Shown: positions 52,466-61,860, counted from the first letter of the stretch. The stretch is DNA of 64,000 nt from Imperialibacter sp963977595 (GCF_048007035.1 NZ_CP180355.1:3224001-3288000), one strand, 5' to 3'. Made by a program: numbers and translations. The notes: generated by a model from the sequence alone, not told the origin.

Positions 52466-53155
52466 ATGCCTGAAAAGTACGTGATCATAGTAGCGGGAGG
52501 CTCAGGAAGCAGAATGGGCAGTACGCTGCCCAAGCAGTTTTTGGAGGTAAACGGCCGCCCTATACTCATGCGTACAATCGAAGTGTTTTTCTCGTTCGAT
52601 CCTTCTATAGCCGTCATTCTGGTGTTGCCTCCAAGCAACATGGCTCTTTGGAAAGAGCTCTGCGAAGAGCATCGATTTTTGCCGGCACATCAAATAGTGG
52701 CGGGTGGTGCTTCCAGGTTTCAGTCAGTGAGAAATGGGTTAGAGCACTTGCCAGACAAAGGACTGGTGGCCATTCACGATGGAGTACGCCCGTTTGTGTC
52801 GGCTGAGGTTATTGCTCGGGGCTTTGAAGTAGCATCGAAACAAGGCAATGCGATAGCCTCCTTACCACTGAAGGAGTCGATTCGGGAAGTTTCTGGCCCT
52901 GGTAGCAACTCGGCAGCACGTGATCGGTCCAAATACAGATTGGTTCAAACCCCCCAGACATTCGACATTGGCGTGATCAAGATGGCTTACACGCAGCCCG
53001 AAAGCCCCCTGTTTACCGACGATGCCAGCGTGGTGGAGTCGGCTGGGGAATCAATAGTGCTTATTGAAGGCAACGAAGAAAATATTAAAATCACGCATCA
53101 GGCCGATTTACTGATTGCGGAGGCGTTGCTGAAAAATAAAAAAAGCCCGATATAA
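52466..53155 (+). CDS. ispD: 2-C-methyl-D-erythritol 4-phosphate cytidylyltransferase
   Basis: This 229-residue protein has VAGGSGSRMGSTLPKQFLEVNGRPI, VAGGASRFQSVRNGLEHL, AIHDGVRPFVSAE, RSKYRLVQTPQTFDIGVI, and FTDDASVVESAGESIVLIEGNEENIKITHQADL. These are the full IspD set. It makes CDP-ME in the MEP isoprenoid pathway. The ribosome binding site lies in the 3' arm of the preceding terminator, so its translation depends on how that hairpin folds. Confidence 0.95.
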   Translation: MPEKYVIIVAGGSGSRMGSTLPKQFLEVNGRPILMRTIEVFFSFDPSIAVILVLPPSNMALWKELCEEHRFLPAHQIVAGGASRFQSVRNGLEHLPDKGLVAIHDGVRPFVSAEVIARGFEVASKQGNAIASLPLKESIREVSGPGSNSAARDRSKYRLVQTPQTFDIGVIKMAYTQPESPLFTDDASVVESAGESIVLIEGNEENIKITHQADLLIAEALLKNKKSPI

Positions 53156-53201
53156 GCTACCGGGCCATAATTTTAGCCATTATTTCTATTGACGACGGGT
53201 A

Positions 53202-53423
53202 TTAATACTCGTCCTCGTTGAAAAAGAAATCTTCTTTGGTCGGGTAGTCCGGCCATATTTCTTCAATGCTTTCGTACGGTTGACCATCATCTTCTAGCTC
53301 TTGCAGGTTTTCTACTACTTCTAGTGGTGCTCCTGATCTAATGGAGTAGTCAATTAATTCGTCCTTGGTGGCGGGCCATGGGGCGTCTTCAAGATACGAA
53401 GCCAGTTCAAGTGTCCAATACAT
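53202..53423 (-). CDS. DUF2795 family small acidic protein
   Basis: This 73-residue protein (MYWTLELASYLEDAPWPATKDELIDYSIRSGAPLEVVENLQELEDDGQPYESIEEIWPDYPTKEDFFFNEDEY) matches the DUF2795 layout, with the PATKxELIDYAxxxGAP and V.ENLxELEDDGxxYxSIEEIWPDYP parts. The family is widespread in Bacteroidota; its function is unknown. It has a GGAGG ribosome binding site and a good -7/-33 promoter, and is transcribed alone. Confidence 0.92.
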   Translation of the reverse strand: MYWTLELASYLEDAPWPATKDELIDYSIRSGAPLEVVENLQELEDDGQPYESIEEIWPDYPTKEDFFFNEDEY

Positions 53424-53464
53424 GATCTATACCTCCAATTTTGTTCTGTTTTTCAAATAGTGCG

Positions 53465-53494
53465 CAAAATTAGTCATCAGTTTTTGTAATCAAA
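53465..53494 (-). promoter_or_regulatory. Bacteroidota-type promoter of the DUF2795 gene
   Basis: On the minus strand TTTG is followed by 18 bases and TAATTTTG (fits TAnnTTTG). Spacing is one short of the usual 19. Confidence 0.55.
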
Positions 53495-53639
53495 GGCCTT
53501 TATTAAATTTCTCATACACAATAAGTTAAATCGGCTCTGAATTGCAGGAAAGAGGCAAAATAGGCATGCCCAATCGCAGCGCTGATGGCTTCATTTTATG
53601 GATAAATACAAAATTATCCAATAAAAGTTTCAAAAAGCT

Positions 53640-55025
53640 TCAAATTTGATCCAGCGACACTTTCAGCTCTTGTAACAGCTGCCTTTTCACAATCACTTTG
53701 CGCTTCTGGTTGAGGTATTTATTGTGAAGCATCTTGTCGAATGCCTGTTTGGTGGCATTGAGCCTGTCAAGATTTTCCTGATAGGTCTGCAAATCCTGCT
53801 CGTCTCTTACCAGAAGGTCACGAATAAGCTTCATCTTGAATCGTGTCTTCTCCCGATTGTTCTTCTTGGTGTATTCAGGGTCTTTGTTGGCCGCCAGGTT
53901 TTCGAGAAAAATTCTCTCCTGGCCCCGATCACAGAGAATCAGGAAGTGCTCTGTTACTTCTTTGGCTCTTTCTTTTGGCACCATACCAATGCCCTTCCAT
54001 ATCTGCTGCAGTTTTCTAAGCTCGTCCACGCTTTCACGGGTGCCTAAGTCAGCCAGTGTTTCCGCCTCTTGAATAAGCGCAACCTTTCTTACCAAATTAC
54101 TCTCAAGCTCCTCAGGAGATGGCATCACATTAGGCCGGGCGCTGTAGGCTGGTCGGGCTCCGTCTTGGGGCCTGCCACCACCGCCGTACATTGTCCTTGC
54201 AGGAGGCCCGCTGCGCCCTTGAAAGCCACCCCTGCTTTGAAAGCTTCCCGATGGTGCGTCTGGTCTGCGGAAGAAATAGTTGGTGTGATACCGCAAATCC
54301 TTGTCAAGTCGGCGCTTTTCTCTGGCTGGCAGCTCACCCACGTTTCTCCACTCCCTTTGAATCTCACGAACCCGGTCAATGGTACCTGGCTCGGCTTTCT
54401 TTGGTTTCAACGATTTCAATTCGTTGATATAGTCTTCGCACTTTTGAATGCGAACATCAAATGCTTTTCTTCTGTCTTCAAAATAGACCTGCTTTCTGTC
54501 AAAAAAGTCAGTAAGCTTCGTTTGAAAACTTAAATCCAGTTCAGCGTTTATTTCCTTTTTGGCATTTCCCGTTTTGATCCAGCGATCCTTCACGTCGAGC
54601 ACTTTATCAGTGGCTTCCCGCCAATCGCTTTCGGCCAGTGCCTGATCCAATTCTTCCAGTAAAGCTGTTTTTATTTCACTATTTCTTTCCCTGTTTTTGG
54701 CAATGGCTACATTCAAATCTTCTTCCAGCACCGTGAGCCTTTCAAAGAGCGGATGGTAGTCTCCCAGTCCGTCGTAGTTGCCAAGGGATTCCTTCATGTG
54801 AAGGAGCTTCATAAGGTACGAGCCCTTATTTTCGCTTTCGTTGATGGCTTTTTCGAGCTCATCAATCTTCTGTACGAGGTGTTGAAAGCGATCCAAAAAG
54901 TATTGGATGGTTTTCTCTTCACTTTCTTTTACTTCGCCAATTTGCCTGTCAGAAAATTCCATGTAGGCCGACAGGTAAACTTTTTCGTCTGCTATATACC
55001 CAAAGGGTATGTCTCGTCTTTCCAA
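53640..55025 (-). CDS. DUF349 domain protein
   Basis: This 461-residue, mostly alpha-helical protein has several DUF349 units (REIQREWRNVGELPAREKRRLDKDLRYHTNYFF; LRKLQQIWKGIGMVPKERAKEVTEHFL) and coiled coil. The Gly/Arg/Pro-rich linker (about 270-315) reads as flexible. The start is a TTG at 55025; the first residues (DIPFGYIADEKVYLSAYMEF) are conserved in the family, so a later ATG is unlikely. The role is not established. It is divergent from the EttA-like gene. Confidence 0.85.
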   Translation of the reverse strand: MERRDIPFGYIADEKVYLSAYMEFSDRQIGEVKESEEKTIQYFLDRFQHLVQKIDELEKAINESENKGSYLMKLLHMKESLGNYDGLGDYHPLFERLTVLEEDLNVAIAKNRERNSEIKTALLEELDQALAESDWREATDKVLDVKDRWIKTGNAKKEINAELDLSFQTKLTDFFDRKQVYFEDRRKAFDVRIQKCEDYINELKSLKPKKAEPGTIDRVREIQREWRNVGELPAREKRRLDKDLRYHTNYFFRRPDAPSGSFQSRGGFQGRSGPPARTMYGGGGRPQDGARPAYSARPNVMPSPEELESNLVRKVALIQEAETLADLGTRESVDELRKLQQIWKGIGMVPKERAKEVTEHFLILCDRGQERIFLENLAANKDPEYTKKNNREKTRFKMKLIRDLLVRDEQDLQTYQENLDRLNATKQAFDKMLHNKYLNQKRKVIVKRQLLQELKVSLDQI

Positions 55026-55087
55026 GTTCCTAAATAATTATAATGTTGCGGATAAATGAGCATTTGGTGCAAAATAACTAATATAAA

Positions 55088-55127
55088 TCAAAGATGAATC
55101 ATTGGTAATAATTTTTACCATCTTTGA
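55088..55127. promoter_or_regulatory. Dyad in the divergent DUF349/EttA-like promoter region
   Basis: TCAAAGATG (55088-55096) and CATCTTTGA (55119-55127) are perfect complements, with TGGTAA/TTACCA pairing inside. The region lies 20-60 bases before the EttA-like ATG. It is a candidate operator or leader hairpin. Confidence 0.45.
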
Positions 55128-55146
55128 ATCAATAATACCCTATACA

Positions 55147-56831
55147 ATGAGTGCAGAAAAAATAATCTTTTCAATGGCGGGTGTGAGCAAAATTCACCCC
55201 CCGAAAAAACAGGTTTTAAAGAACATTTACCTTTCATTTTTCTACGGTGCCAAGATAGGTGTCCTTGGGTTGAACGGTTCAGGCAAGTCTTCGTTGCTTA
55301 AAATTATAGCAGGGGTAGACAAGGAGTTTCAGGGGGAGGTAGTTTTCTCGCCGGGATACACCGTGGGAATGCTGGAGCAGGAGCCGCAGTTTGACCCCAA
55401 TAAAACCGTAAAAGACATTGTGGAAGAAGGGGCTCAGGAGATTGTTGATTTGCTAAAGGAATTTGAGCTAATCAATGAAAAATTTGCAGATCCGGAGGTG
55501 CTTGACGACCCCGACGCTATGGATAAGCTGATTCAGCGCCAGGGAGAGGTGCAGGAGAAACTTGACCATGTAAACGCCTGGGAGTTGGATAGCAAGCTGG
55601 AGATTGCCATGGATGCCTTGCGGACACCTCCTGGTGACGCCCTTATCAAGAACCTTTCTGGCGGTGAAAAAAGAAGAGTAGCGTTGTGTCGCTTGCTTTT
55701 GAAAGAGCCGGACGTGCTATTGCTGGATGAGCCTACCAACCACCTTGACGCCGAATCGGTGCATTGGCTGGAGCAGCATTTGCAGAACTACAAAGGCACG
55801 GTCATCGCTGTGACCCACGACCGTTATTTCCTTGATAATGTAGCGGGTTGGATACTTGAACTTGATCGTGGTGAAGGCATACCATGGAAAGGCAACTATT
55901 CATCGTGGCTGGAGCAAAAGCAGGATAGAATGGCCAAAGAAGAAAAGACGGAGTCTAAAAGACAAAAGACCCTGCAGCGTGAGTTGGAGTGGATCAGAAT
56001 GTCACCCAAGGCTCGTCAGGCGAAAGGAAAGGCTCGTTTGAATGCCTACGATAAAATGGCAGGCGAGGAAGTCAAAGAAAAGGAAGCCAAGCTGGATCTC
56101 TTTATTCCTAACGGGCCGAGACTCGGCAATAAAGTCATTGAGGCAACGGGGCTTTCAAAAGCATTTGGTGACAAGCTTCTTTTTGAGAACCTGTCGTTCG
56201 CATTACCACCAGCTGGCATAGTCGGTATTATTGGGCCTAACGGTGCCGGTAAAACGACGCTCTTCAAATTGATAACCGGAAAGGTTCAGCCCGATGCCGG
56301 GTCATTTGAAGTCGGCCCCACTGTGGTGACTGGCTACGTTGACCAAGAGCACGATAACCTTGATCCTAACAAAACGGTTTGGCAGACGATCTCCGAAGGA
56401 AATGAATTGATTGAGTTGGGTGGTAAGCAAATCAACTCCCGGGCATACGTAAGCAAGTTCAATTTTGCGGGCAATGCCAGGAGAAAAAGGTTGGCATACT
56501 TTCCGGTGGTGAAAGAAACCGTGTGCACCTGGCGTTAACACTGAAAATGGGGGCCAACCTGTTGCTGCTCGATGAGCCGACTAACGACCTGGATGTGAAC
56601 ACCCTGCGAGTGCTTGAAGATGCCTTGGAAGATTTTGCAGGCTGTGCCGTCATTATTTCTCACGACAGGTGGTTCCTGGATAGAATTTGTACACACATAC
56701 TGGCATTTGAAGGAGATAGCCAGGTTTATTGGTTCGAAGGCAACTATACTGACTATGAGGAAAACAGAAAAGCTCGACTTGGGGGAGATATTATCCCTAC
56801 CAGAATCAAATACAGAAAAATGACTAAGTAG
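55147..56831 (+). pseudogene. ettA: EttA-like ABC-F ATPase, frameshifted by one base
   Basis: The first frame starts at ATG 55147 (MSAEKIIFSMAGVSKIHPPKKQVLKNI) and holds ABC domain 1: Walker A GLNGSGKSS, signature LSGGEKRRVAL, Walker B LLLDEPTNHLD. It then runs through the arm linker and domain 2 Walker A GPNGAGKTT, and leaves frame after FNFAGNA. The second frame (56478-56831) supplies QEKKVGILSGGERNRVHLAL and LLLLDEPTNDLD. The join needs one base, best CC to CCC at 56477-56478. The intact 562-residue protein would gate the ribosomal E-site. The shift is probably a base-calling error; a real loss is possible. Confidence 0.8.
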
Positions 56832-56871
56832 CGGTTGAAAATTGGATAATGTTTCCTCAAGAGTTATTTTG

Positions 56872-56899
56872 AAGCTGCTGGTTTTTGGCAGCTTTTTTT
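56872..56899 (+). terminator. Terminator of the EttA-like gene
   Basis: AAGCTGC and GCAGCTT enclose a 9-base T-rich loop, followed by a T-run. Confidence 0.9.
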
Positions 56900-56975
56900 A
56901 TTGCAAACAACGGGAAAGGATGAACGGTATTCTCCTGAGCCTTATATTTTATTACCTTCATAGATTCAATCAGGT

Positions 56976-57740
56976 ATGAAAATGAAAAACACGACACTAA
57001 CAACACTCTTTGTATTAACAATTTTTGGTTTTACTCAGTCTTGCGCTCAAAATCAAACTGTCAAACTGACTGATCAGGAGATCAGCGATGGATGGAAATT
57101 ACTGTGGGATGGCAAAACCACCGAAGGTTGGAGAGGAGCCAAGCTGGATAAGTTCCCGGCGAAAGGCTGGCAAATGAAAGACGGCGTTCTGACCATATTG
57201 GCAACCGACGGTGCTGAAGCAGCAGGCCCTGGCGACATTATTACTAACAAAACCTACGGCAATTTCGAGTTGCAGCTTGAGTTCAAAATTACTCCTGGAG
57301 CCAACAGCGGCATCAAGTATTTTGTGGATCCTGAAATGAACAAAGGGTCAGGTTCAGCCATTGGCTGCGAGTTTCAGGTACTTGACAACGAGCTGCACCC
57401 GGACGCTAAAATGGGTGTAAACGGAAATCGTACATTATCGTCTTTGTACGATTTGATTACAGCAGAGAATCTTTCTGATCCGGGCCAGCCAGTGCCATTC
57501 AATGGTGTGGGCACCTGGAATACTGCAAAAGTTATTTCAAAGGATGGCCATGTTGAACACTGGCTGAACGGCACAAAGGTCGTGGAATACGAGCGCTTTT
57601 CGCAAATGTTCCGGGCTCTGGTCGCTTATAGCAAGTATAGCAAATGGCCGGAGTTTGGCAGGTGGCCAGTGGGTCACATCCTGCTTCAGGATCACGGAAA
57701 CGAAGTGAGTTACAAGAATATTAGAATCAGAGAACTATAA
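56976..57740 (+). CDS. DUF1080 (3-keto-disaccharide hydrolase-like) lipoprotein
   Basis: This 254-residue protein has a lipoprotein signal (FGFTQSC, lipobox-type Cys at about 23) and a concanavalin-like fold: WKLLWDGKTTEGWRGAKLDKFPAKGW, DIITNKTYGNFELQLEFKITPGANSGIKYFVDPE, and the C-terminal VGHILLQDHGNEVSYKNIRIREL. DUF1080 proteins include 3-keto-glucoside hydrolases. The gene lies 11 bases before the Gfo/Idh/MocA gene. The pair fits oxidation and then hydrolysis of disaccharides at the 3-position, in an exported compartment. Confidence 0.9.
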   Translation: MKMKNTTLTTLFVLTIFGFTQSCAQNQTVKLTDQEISDGWKLLWDGKTTEGWRGAKLDKFPAKGWQMKDGVLTILATDGAEAAGPGDIITNKTYGNFELQLEFKITPGANSGIKYFVDPEMNKGSGSAIGCEFQVLDNELHPDAKMGVNGNRTLSSLYDLITAENLSDPGQPVPFNGVGTWNTAKVISKDGHVEHWLNGTKVVEYERFSQMFRALVAYSKYSKWPEFGRWPVGHILLQDHGNEVSYKNIRIREL

Positions 57741-57751
57741 AATTAACTGAG

Positions 57752-59080
57752 ATGCCTACAAATAACGAGAGAAGAGAATTTATTAAAAAGACGGCGTTAG
57801 GGACCGTCGGGCTTTCATTCGCCATGTCGGCCAGAAGCTACGGCTCCATTCTTGGAGCCAACGATCGGGTAAACTTTGCAGTGGTGGGAGCCAATAGCAG
57901 GGGCAGGGCCCATATTTCGGCCATTTCGAAAGTGAACAATGCCAGCCTGGGTTACTTGTGCGATGTTGACTCCAGAGTATTTGACTCAGCAGGCGCTCAC
58001 ATAGAAAAGGCAATGGGCAAAAAAGCGAAAACAGAGAAAGATTTTCGTAAGCTCCTTGAGAACAAATATGTTGACGCCATTACTATAGCCACCCCTGAGC
58101 ACTGGCATGCACCGATGGGTATCATGGGTGCCAACGCTGGCAAACATGTATACATCGAAAAGCCTTGTAGCCACAATCCGAATGAAACGGGTATGTTGGT
58201 TGCATCACAAAAGAAAAACAAAATTGTGATGCAAATGGGTAACCAGCAGCGCTCAGGGTTAGCGTCAAAGGAAGCCATGAGTGACATCAGAAATGGAATT
58301 ATCGGCAAAGCCTATGCTTGTAAAGCCTGGTATGCAAATGCTCGCAAGTCGATAGGTGTGGGCAAACCTGCTCCGGTGCCTGAGTGGCTGGACTGGGAGC
58401 TTTGGCAGGGGCCGGCACCCAGGAAGGAATACAAAGACAACGTGGTGCATTATAACTGGCATTGGTTCAAACACTGGGGCACTGGCGAGCTGCACAATAA
58501 CGGTACGCACGAAATAGACATTAGCCGCTGGGCACTTGGCGTCGATTATCCAACGAAAGTATCCTCTTCTGGTGGCCGTTATGCGTTTCAAGACGATTGG
58601 GAATACTATGATACTCAGATGGTCAACTACGAGTTTGAAGGTGGTAAAATGATCACGTGGGAAGGAAGAAGTTGTAACGGGTTTGACGTTTACAACAGAG
58701 GCAGAGGCGTAACCATCCATGGCACAGAAGGAACAATCCTACTCGACAGAAACTCCTATCAGCTATTCGACATGTCCGGTAAGCTGGTGAAAGAAGTGAA
58801 GGAAGGCGCTGAAAGCGCTACGACCAACACAATGGGCGAGGGCATTTTGGATGTGTATCACTTCAATAATTTTGCCGATGCTATTCGTGAAGGCAAAACT
58901 TTGAACGCACCAATTGCCGATGCTTCTATTAGTACTCAGCTTTGCCACTTTGGAAATATTTCTCAGGAAACAGGAAGAACCCTGAACATTGATCCTGCTA
59001 AAGGGCAGATCTTGAATGACAAGGATGCGCTTAAAAATTGGAGCAGAGAATATCAGAAGGGCTGGGCTCCGGTTGTTTAA
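57752..59080 (+). CDS. Gfo/Idh/MocA-family oxidoreductase with Tat-type leader
   Basis: This 442-residue protein begins NNERREFIKKTALGTVGLSFAMSA, a leader of the Tat type (RR-EFIKK with a hydrophobic part). The NAD-binding domain follows (NFAVVGANSRGRAHISAI, ITIATPEHWHAPMGI, EKPCSHNPNET). The C-terminal domain has HWFKHWGTGELHNNGTHEIDISRWALG. The family oxidises sugars or amino sugars with a tightly bound NAD. The Tat leader and coupling with the DUF1080 gene suggest a periplasmic 3-keto-sugar pathway. Confidence 0.92.
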   Translation: MPTNNERREFIKKTALGTVGLSFAMSARSYGSILGANDRVNFAVVGANSRGRAHISAISKVNNASLGYLCDVDSRVFDSAGAHIEKAMGKKAKTEKDFRKLLENKYVDAITIATPEHWHAPMGIMGANAGKHVYIEKPCSHNPNETGMLVASQKKNKIVMQMGNQQRSGLASKEAMSDIRNGIIGKAYACKAWYANARKSIGVGKPAPVPEWLDWELWQGPAPRKEYKDNVVHYNWHWFKHWGTGELHNNGTHEIDISRWALGVDYPTKVSSSGGRYAFQDDWEYYDTQMVNYEFEGGKMITWEGRSCNGFDVYNRGRGVTIHGTEGTILLDRNSYQLFDMSGKLVKEVKEGAESATTNTMGEGILDVYHFNNFADAIREGKTLNAPIADASISTQLCHFGNISQETGRTLNIDPAKGQILNDKDALKNWSREYQKGWAPVV

Positions 59081-59177
59081 GTTTCATTGTTGAAAAATTG
59101 ACTTATTAGTTGGAAAATATCAGAGCTTCATTCATCTGCTTATTACTTTTGCAGCAGATTGAAACGAGTTATTTATT

Positions 59178-59918
59178 ATGAGCTTTGATATTTTCCTTCA
59201 ACCATCTTCGTGGATTGCCCTTCTCACCCTCACTTTTCTTGAGATTGTTCTCGGGATAGATAATATCCTTTTTATTTCGATTGTCTCAAAAGGGCTGCCT
59301 GACCTCCAGCAAAAGAGAGCCAGGACTGTTGGGCTTGGCCTTGCGCTGGTAATGCGCATTGGTCTGTTATTTGGCATCAACTATATCACACGCCTTACCA
59401 GCCCACTTTTCTCGCTTTTTGGCACCGACCTTAGTGGAAGGGATCTTGTGCTGATGGCTGGCGGCATGTTTCTGGTATTTAAGTCGGTCATGGAGGTGCA
59501 CCAGAAAATGGAGGGAGACGACTCAGAAAAGGCGTCCAAGTCGGCAACCTTGCTCAATGTCATTGTTCAAATTGTGTTGCTCGACATGATTTTTTCTTTC
59601 GATTCGATCCTCACCGCCGTTGGGCTCACTGAGCACCTTCTGCTGATGATCATAGCCGTTGTTATTTCCATGGGCGTAATGATGGTGTTCGCAGGATCTA
59701 TCAGCAACTTTATTCACAACCACCCCACGCTGGAAGTACTGGCGCTGTCCTTCCTCATCTTGATTGGATTTATGTTGTTTATCGAAGGCTGGCATCACCA
59801 CGTGCCGAAGGGTTACATCTACTTTGCAGTGTTCTTCGCCCTCGTTGTGGAGGTCATTAATATGAGGATGCGTAAGGCCAGAAATCCCGTCAAACTAAAG
59901 AGGAGGATGGAAGAGTAG
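59178..59918 (+). CDS. TerC family membrane protein
   Basis: This 246-residue protein has seven predicted helices. The conserved acidic helix motif EIVLGIDNILFISIVSKGLP opens the family fold and is echoed by LDMIFSFDSILTAVGLT. The family exports Mn2+ and other metals or serves envelope protein metalation. It is not linked to tellurite-resistance genes here, so no tellurite role should be assumed. It starts about 100 bases after the Gfo/Idh gene. Confidence 0.93.
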   Translation: MSFDIFLQPSSWIALLTLTFLEIVLGIDNILFISIVSKGLPDLQQKRARTVGLGLALVMRIGLLFGINYITRLTSPLFSLFGTDLSGRDLVLMAGGMFLVFKSVMEVHQKMEGDDSEKASKSATLLNVIVQIVLLDMIFSFDSILTAVGLTEHLLLMIIAVVISMGVMMVFAGSISNFIHNHPTLEVLALSFLILIGFMLFIEGWHHHVPKGYIYFAVFFALVVEVINMRMRKARNPVKLKRRMEE

Positions 59919-59923
59919 AGGTT

Positions 59924-60349
59924 CTACTTCAGCTCCGCATTTCCAAAGTTCACACTGAAGTCTTCGCACCAAACAATGGCGTAACTAAAGTCGTCCAACA
60001 TTGTGTCACTGGAGATTTCATAGGATTGCTTGCCGTTGGTTGATTTAAGTTTCCCAAGACTTACAAACTTTGATGCTTTTGTGTCAGAGCTTAGGTAAAC
60101 GTACAAATCCGGCCCGTTCTCAGTAGTAAATGGATCAAGCACCAGGGTTTTCGTGCCGCCGGTTTGGTATATAGTGGCTTTACCAGTCACTTTATGAGCA
60201 ACATTCGTGAATTCGCCAGCCTTCAAAACAGTTGTGGTGGGAGTCGGCACAAAGTCATCTTCAACTGGGTCGGTTGGCGTCTCACCCTCCTTTTCACAAG
60301 AAAAAAAGAGGCTTAGGCTGAAGAGAAATATAAAGTGGGTGCTTTTCAT
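59924..60349 (-). CDS. DM13-domain lipoprotein
   Basis: The protein is 141 residues from ATG 60349 (MKSTHFIFLFSLSLFFSC, lipobox Cys at about 18). Three further codons to ATG 60358 are possible. The mature part is a DM13 domain: LKAGEFTNVAHKVTGKATIYQTGGTKTLVLDPFTTENGPDLYVYLS, ending with FSYAIVWCEDFSVNFGNAELK with the conserved Cys. The family is linked to redox or surface roles. It lies alone, convergent with TerC. Confidence 0.88.
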   Translation of the reverse strand: MKSTHFIFLFSLSLFFSCEKEGETPTDPVEDDFVPTPTTTVLKAGEFTNVAHKVTGKATIYQTGGTKTLVLDPFTTENGPDLYVYLSSDTKASKFVSLGKLKSTNGKQSYEISSDTMLDDFSYAIVWCEDFSVNFGNAELK

Positions 60350-60425
60350 GGTAGCCAATTAACTCAGAAAGGTCAAACAATGTTGTCGGGCGAATGACAT
60401 GTTACCTTAAAGTTCAGAAGAACGA

Positions 60426-61463
60426 TCACGGTAACTCCCCTCCCTCGTGGTCTCTTGTGCTAACTTTCTTCACTCTCCAGGCTTCTTGTTCAGCCTCAAG
60501 TTCCTTCTTTTGTCTCTCAGTTAGTTGTGTTTTGACCAACTCATACATGTCGGGCTGGCCGGCATCTACCCAGCAAGTAAACCAAAAGTCACCTACCATC
60601 TTTATCGAAGCTCGCATTCTGTTTTCGACTTGCGCCCCCAGCATTTGGTGAAAAGCCGCTGCGTATTCACGTGAATAAGTTTGAGTCATGCTGCCTCCTC
60701 TTTCTTCAAACGTGTATTTTTTGTCTTCGGCAAACTGAGCATTTAGTTGCTTCTCGAACCTAAGCACCGAATCGAGCGCCAGGTGGGCATTGGTGACCGC
60801 CTTCCAAGCCTCCATCTGGGGATTTTTTATGTATTCGGCCTTGCCAACAAAAAAATCGTAATCCTGAAAGAATAGTTCTGGTAGCCTCGATTCCCAGAAA
60901 CCGTGGATGCCATATTGATTGGTGAGCTGGCCGTTATAGTTCTCCGTAGTGTGAAGAGGCACATTGGCGTCGCCTATATAATGGCCTATGTCTGTAGCAT
61001 AGCGAAGAATGCGATCAATGTCTTTTTCCCGAAAAGCTTTTGTAAGGAAGTTTTTCATGGTGGCAATATGCCAGGGAACGACACCGTATGCCTGGAGCGT
61101 ATCTTCGGTATATTTTTCTACAGCCTCGTTCCAATACCTTGGCATCTTGTAAATGGCACTGTCTCCATAAATGTCGATGTCTATATAGTGTCTGGCAGCT
61201 TCTTCAGGAATCGCATACCTGCGCCTGTCAGGGTTAACAGCATTTTCCTCCACATACTGAATATGGTATTTAAAGAAAACCCCTAATTCCTGAGGTAATG
61301 TGTAAACGGCCAGGTGGTTTATTTTTTGGTGAGCAAAAAATCCCCATCGGCCGCTGCCCGGGTTCGAAAACGATATATTTGCGATTAGCGTCCCTAAAAC
61401 GGCTAATAGCGAAGTAGCTTTAAATGAAGCTGAGAATGTTATCACTTTACTGTTGGGGCGCAT
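60426..61463 (-). CDS. Zinc-dependent phospholipase C-like protein
   Basis: This 345-residue exported protein (signal region about 1-35; ends SNPGSGRWG) shows W-G-F-F-A-H-Q-K-I-N-H at the start of the mature part, DVDIY-like HYIDIDIYGD, and DIGHYIGDANVPLHTTENYNGQLTNQYGIHGFWESRLPELF. These match the metal-binding His/Asp pattern of the zinc phospholipase C / S1-P1 nuclease superfamily (PF00882 type). The product probably cuts phospholipids or related phosphodiesters; the substrate is not known. Confidence 0.85.
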   Translation of the reverse strand: MRPNSKVITFSASFKATSLLAVLGTLIANISFSNPGSGRWGFFAHQKINHLAVYTLPQELGVFFKYHIQYVEENAVNPDRRRYAIPEEAARHYIDIDIYGDSAIYKMPRYWNEAVEKYTEDTLQAYGVVPWHIATMKNFLTKAFREKDIDRILRYATDIGHYIGDANVPLHTTENYNGQLTNQYGIHGFWESRLPELFFQDYDFFVGKAEYIKNPQMEAWKAVTNAHLALDSVLRFEKQLNAQFAEDKKYTFEERGGSMTQTYSREYAAAFHQMLGAQVENRMRASIKMVGDFWFTCWVDAGQPDMYELVKTQLTERQKKELEAEQEAWRVKKVSTRDHEGGELP

Positions 61464-61505
61464 AGGCTTTCAGTTGCTTCGCTGGAGATTATATTCCAGG
61501 AGGGT

Positions 61506-61536
61506 TTTGTAAATTCAAACAATACTTTTATCTTTG
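61506..61536 (+). promoter_or_regulatory. Bacteroidota-type promoter of rpsT
   Basis: TTTG (61506-61509) is followed by 19 bases and TATCTTTG (61529-61536). The leader to the rpsT ATG is about 40 bases. This is a textbook match to TTTG-N19-TAnnTTTG. Confidence 0.8.
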
Positions 61537-61579
61537 CGCTCTCTAAAAATGAACTGTTTACCGCAAGTACTAAAATAGT

Positions 61580-61834
61580 ATGGCTAATCATAAATCGTCG
61601 TTAAAAAGAATTCGTTCTACAGAAGCCAAAAGGTTGAGAAATCGTTATCAGCACAAAACGACTCGTACCTTTATCAAAAAGCTTGTAGGATCAACTGATA
61701 AAGCAGAAGCCACTGAGCTTTACAAAAAAGTTGCAGGCATGATTGACAAGCTTGCTAAGAGAAACATTATTCATAAAAATAATGCTTCTAACAAAAAATC
61801 AAAATTGGCTAAGCTGGTTAATGCGCTAGACTAA
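61580..61834 (+). CDS. rpsT: 30S ribosomal protein S20
   Basis: This 84-residue basic protein (MANHKSSLKRIRSTEAKRLRNRYQHKTTRTFIKKL...RNIIHKNNASNKKSKLAKLVNAL) is standard S20. It is a primary 16S rRNA-binding protein of the small subunit. It is transcribed alone between a good promoter and a strong terminator. Confidence 0.98.
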   Translation: MANHKSSLKRIRSTEAKRLRNRYQHKTTRTFIKKLVGSTDKAEATELYKKVAGMIDKLAKRNIIHKNNASNKKSKLAKLVNALD

Positions 61835-61860
61835 ACACCAATTTGCCCGAAGATTCAAGG

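Noticed and set aside
59178..59918. Tellurite resistance role for TerC
   Set aside because: No other ter genes are present; metal export is the better general role.
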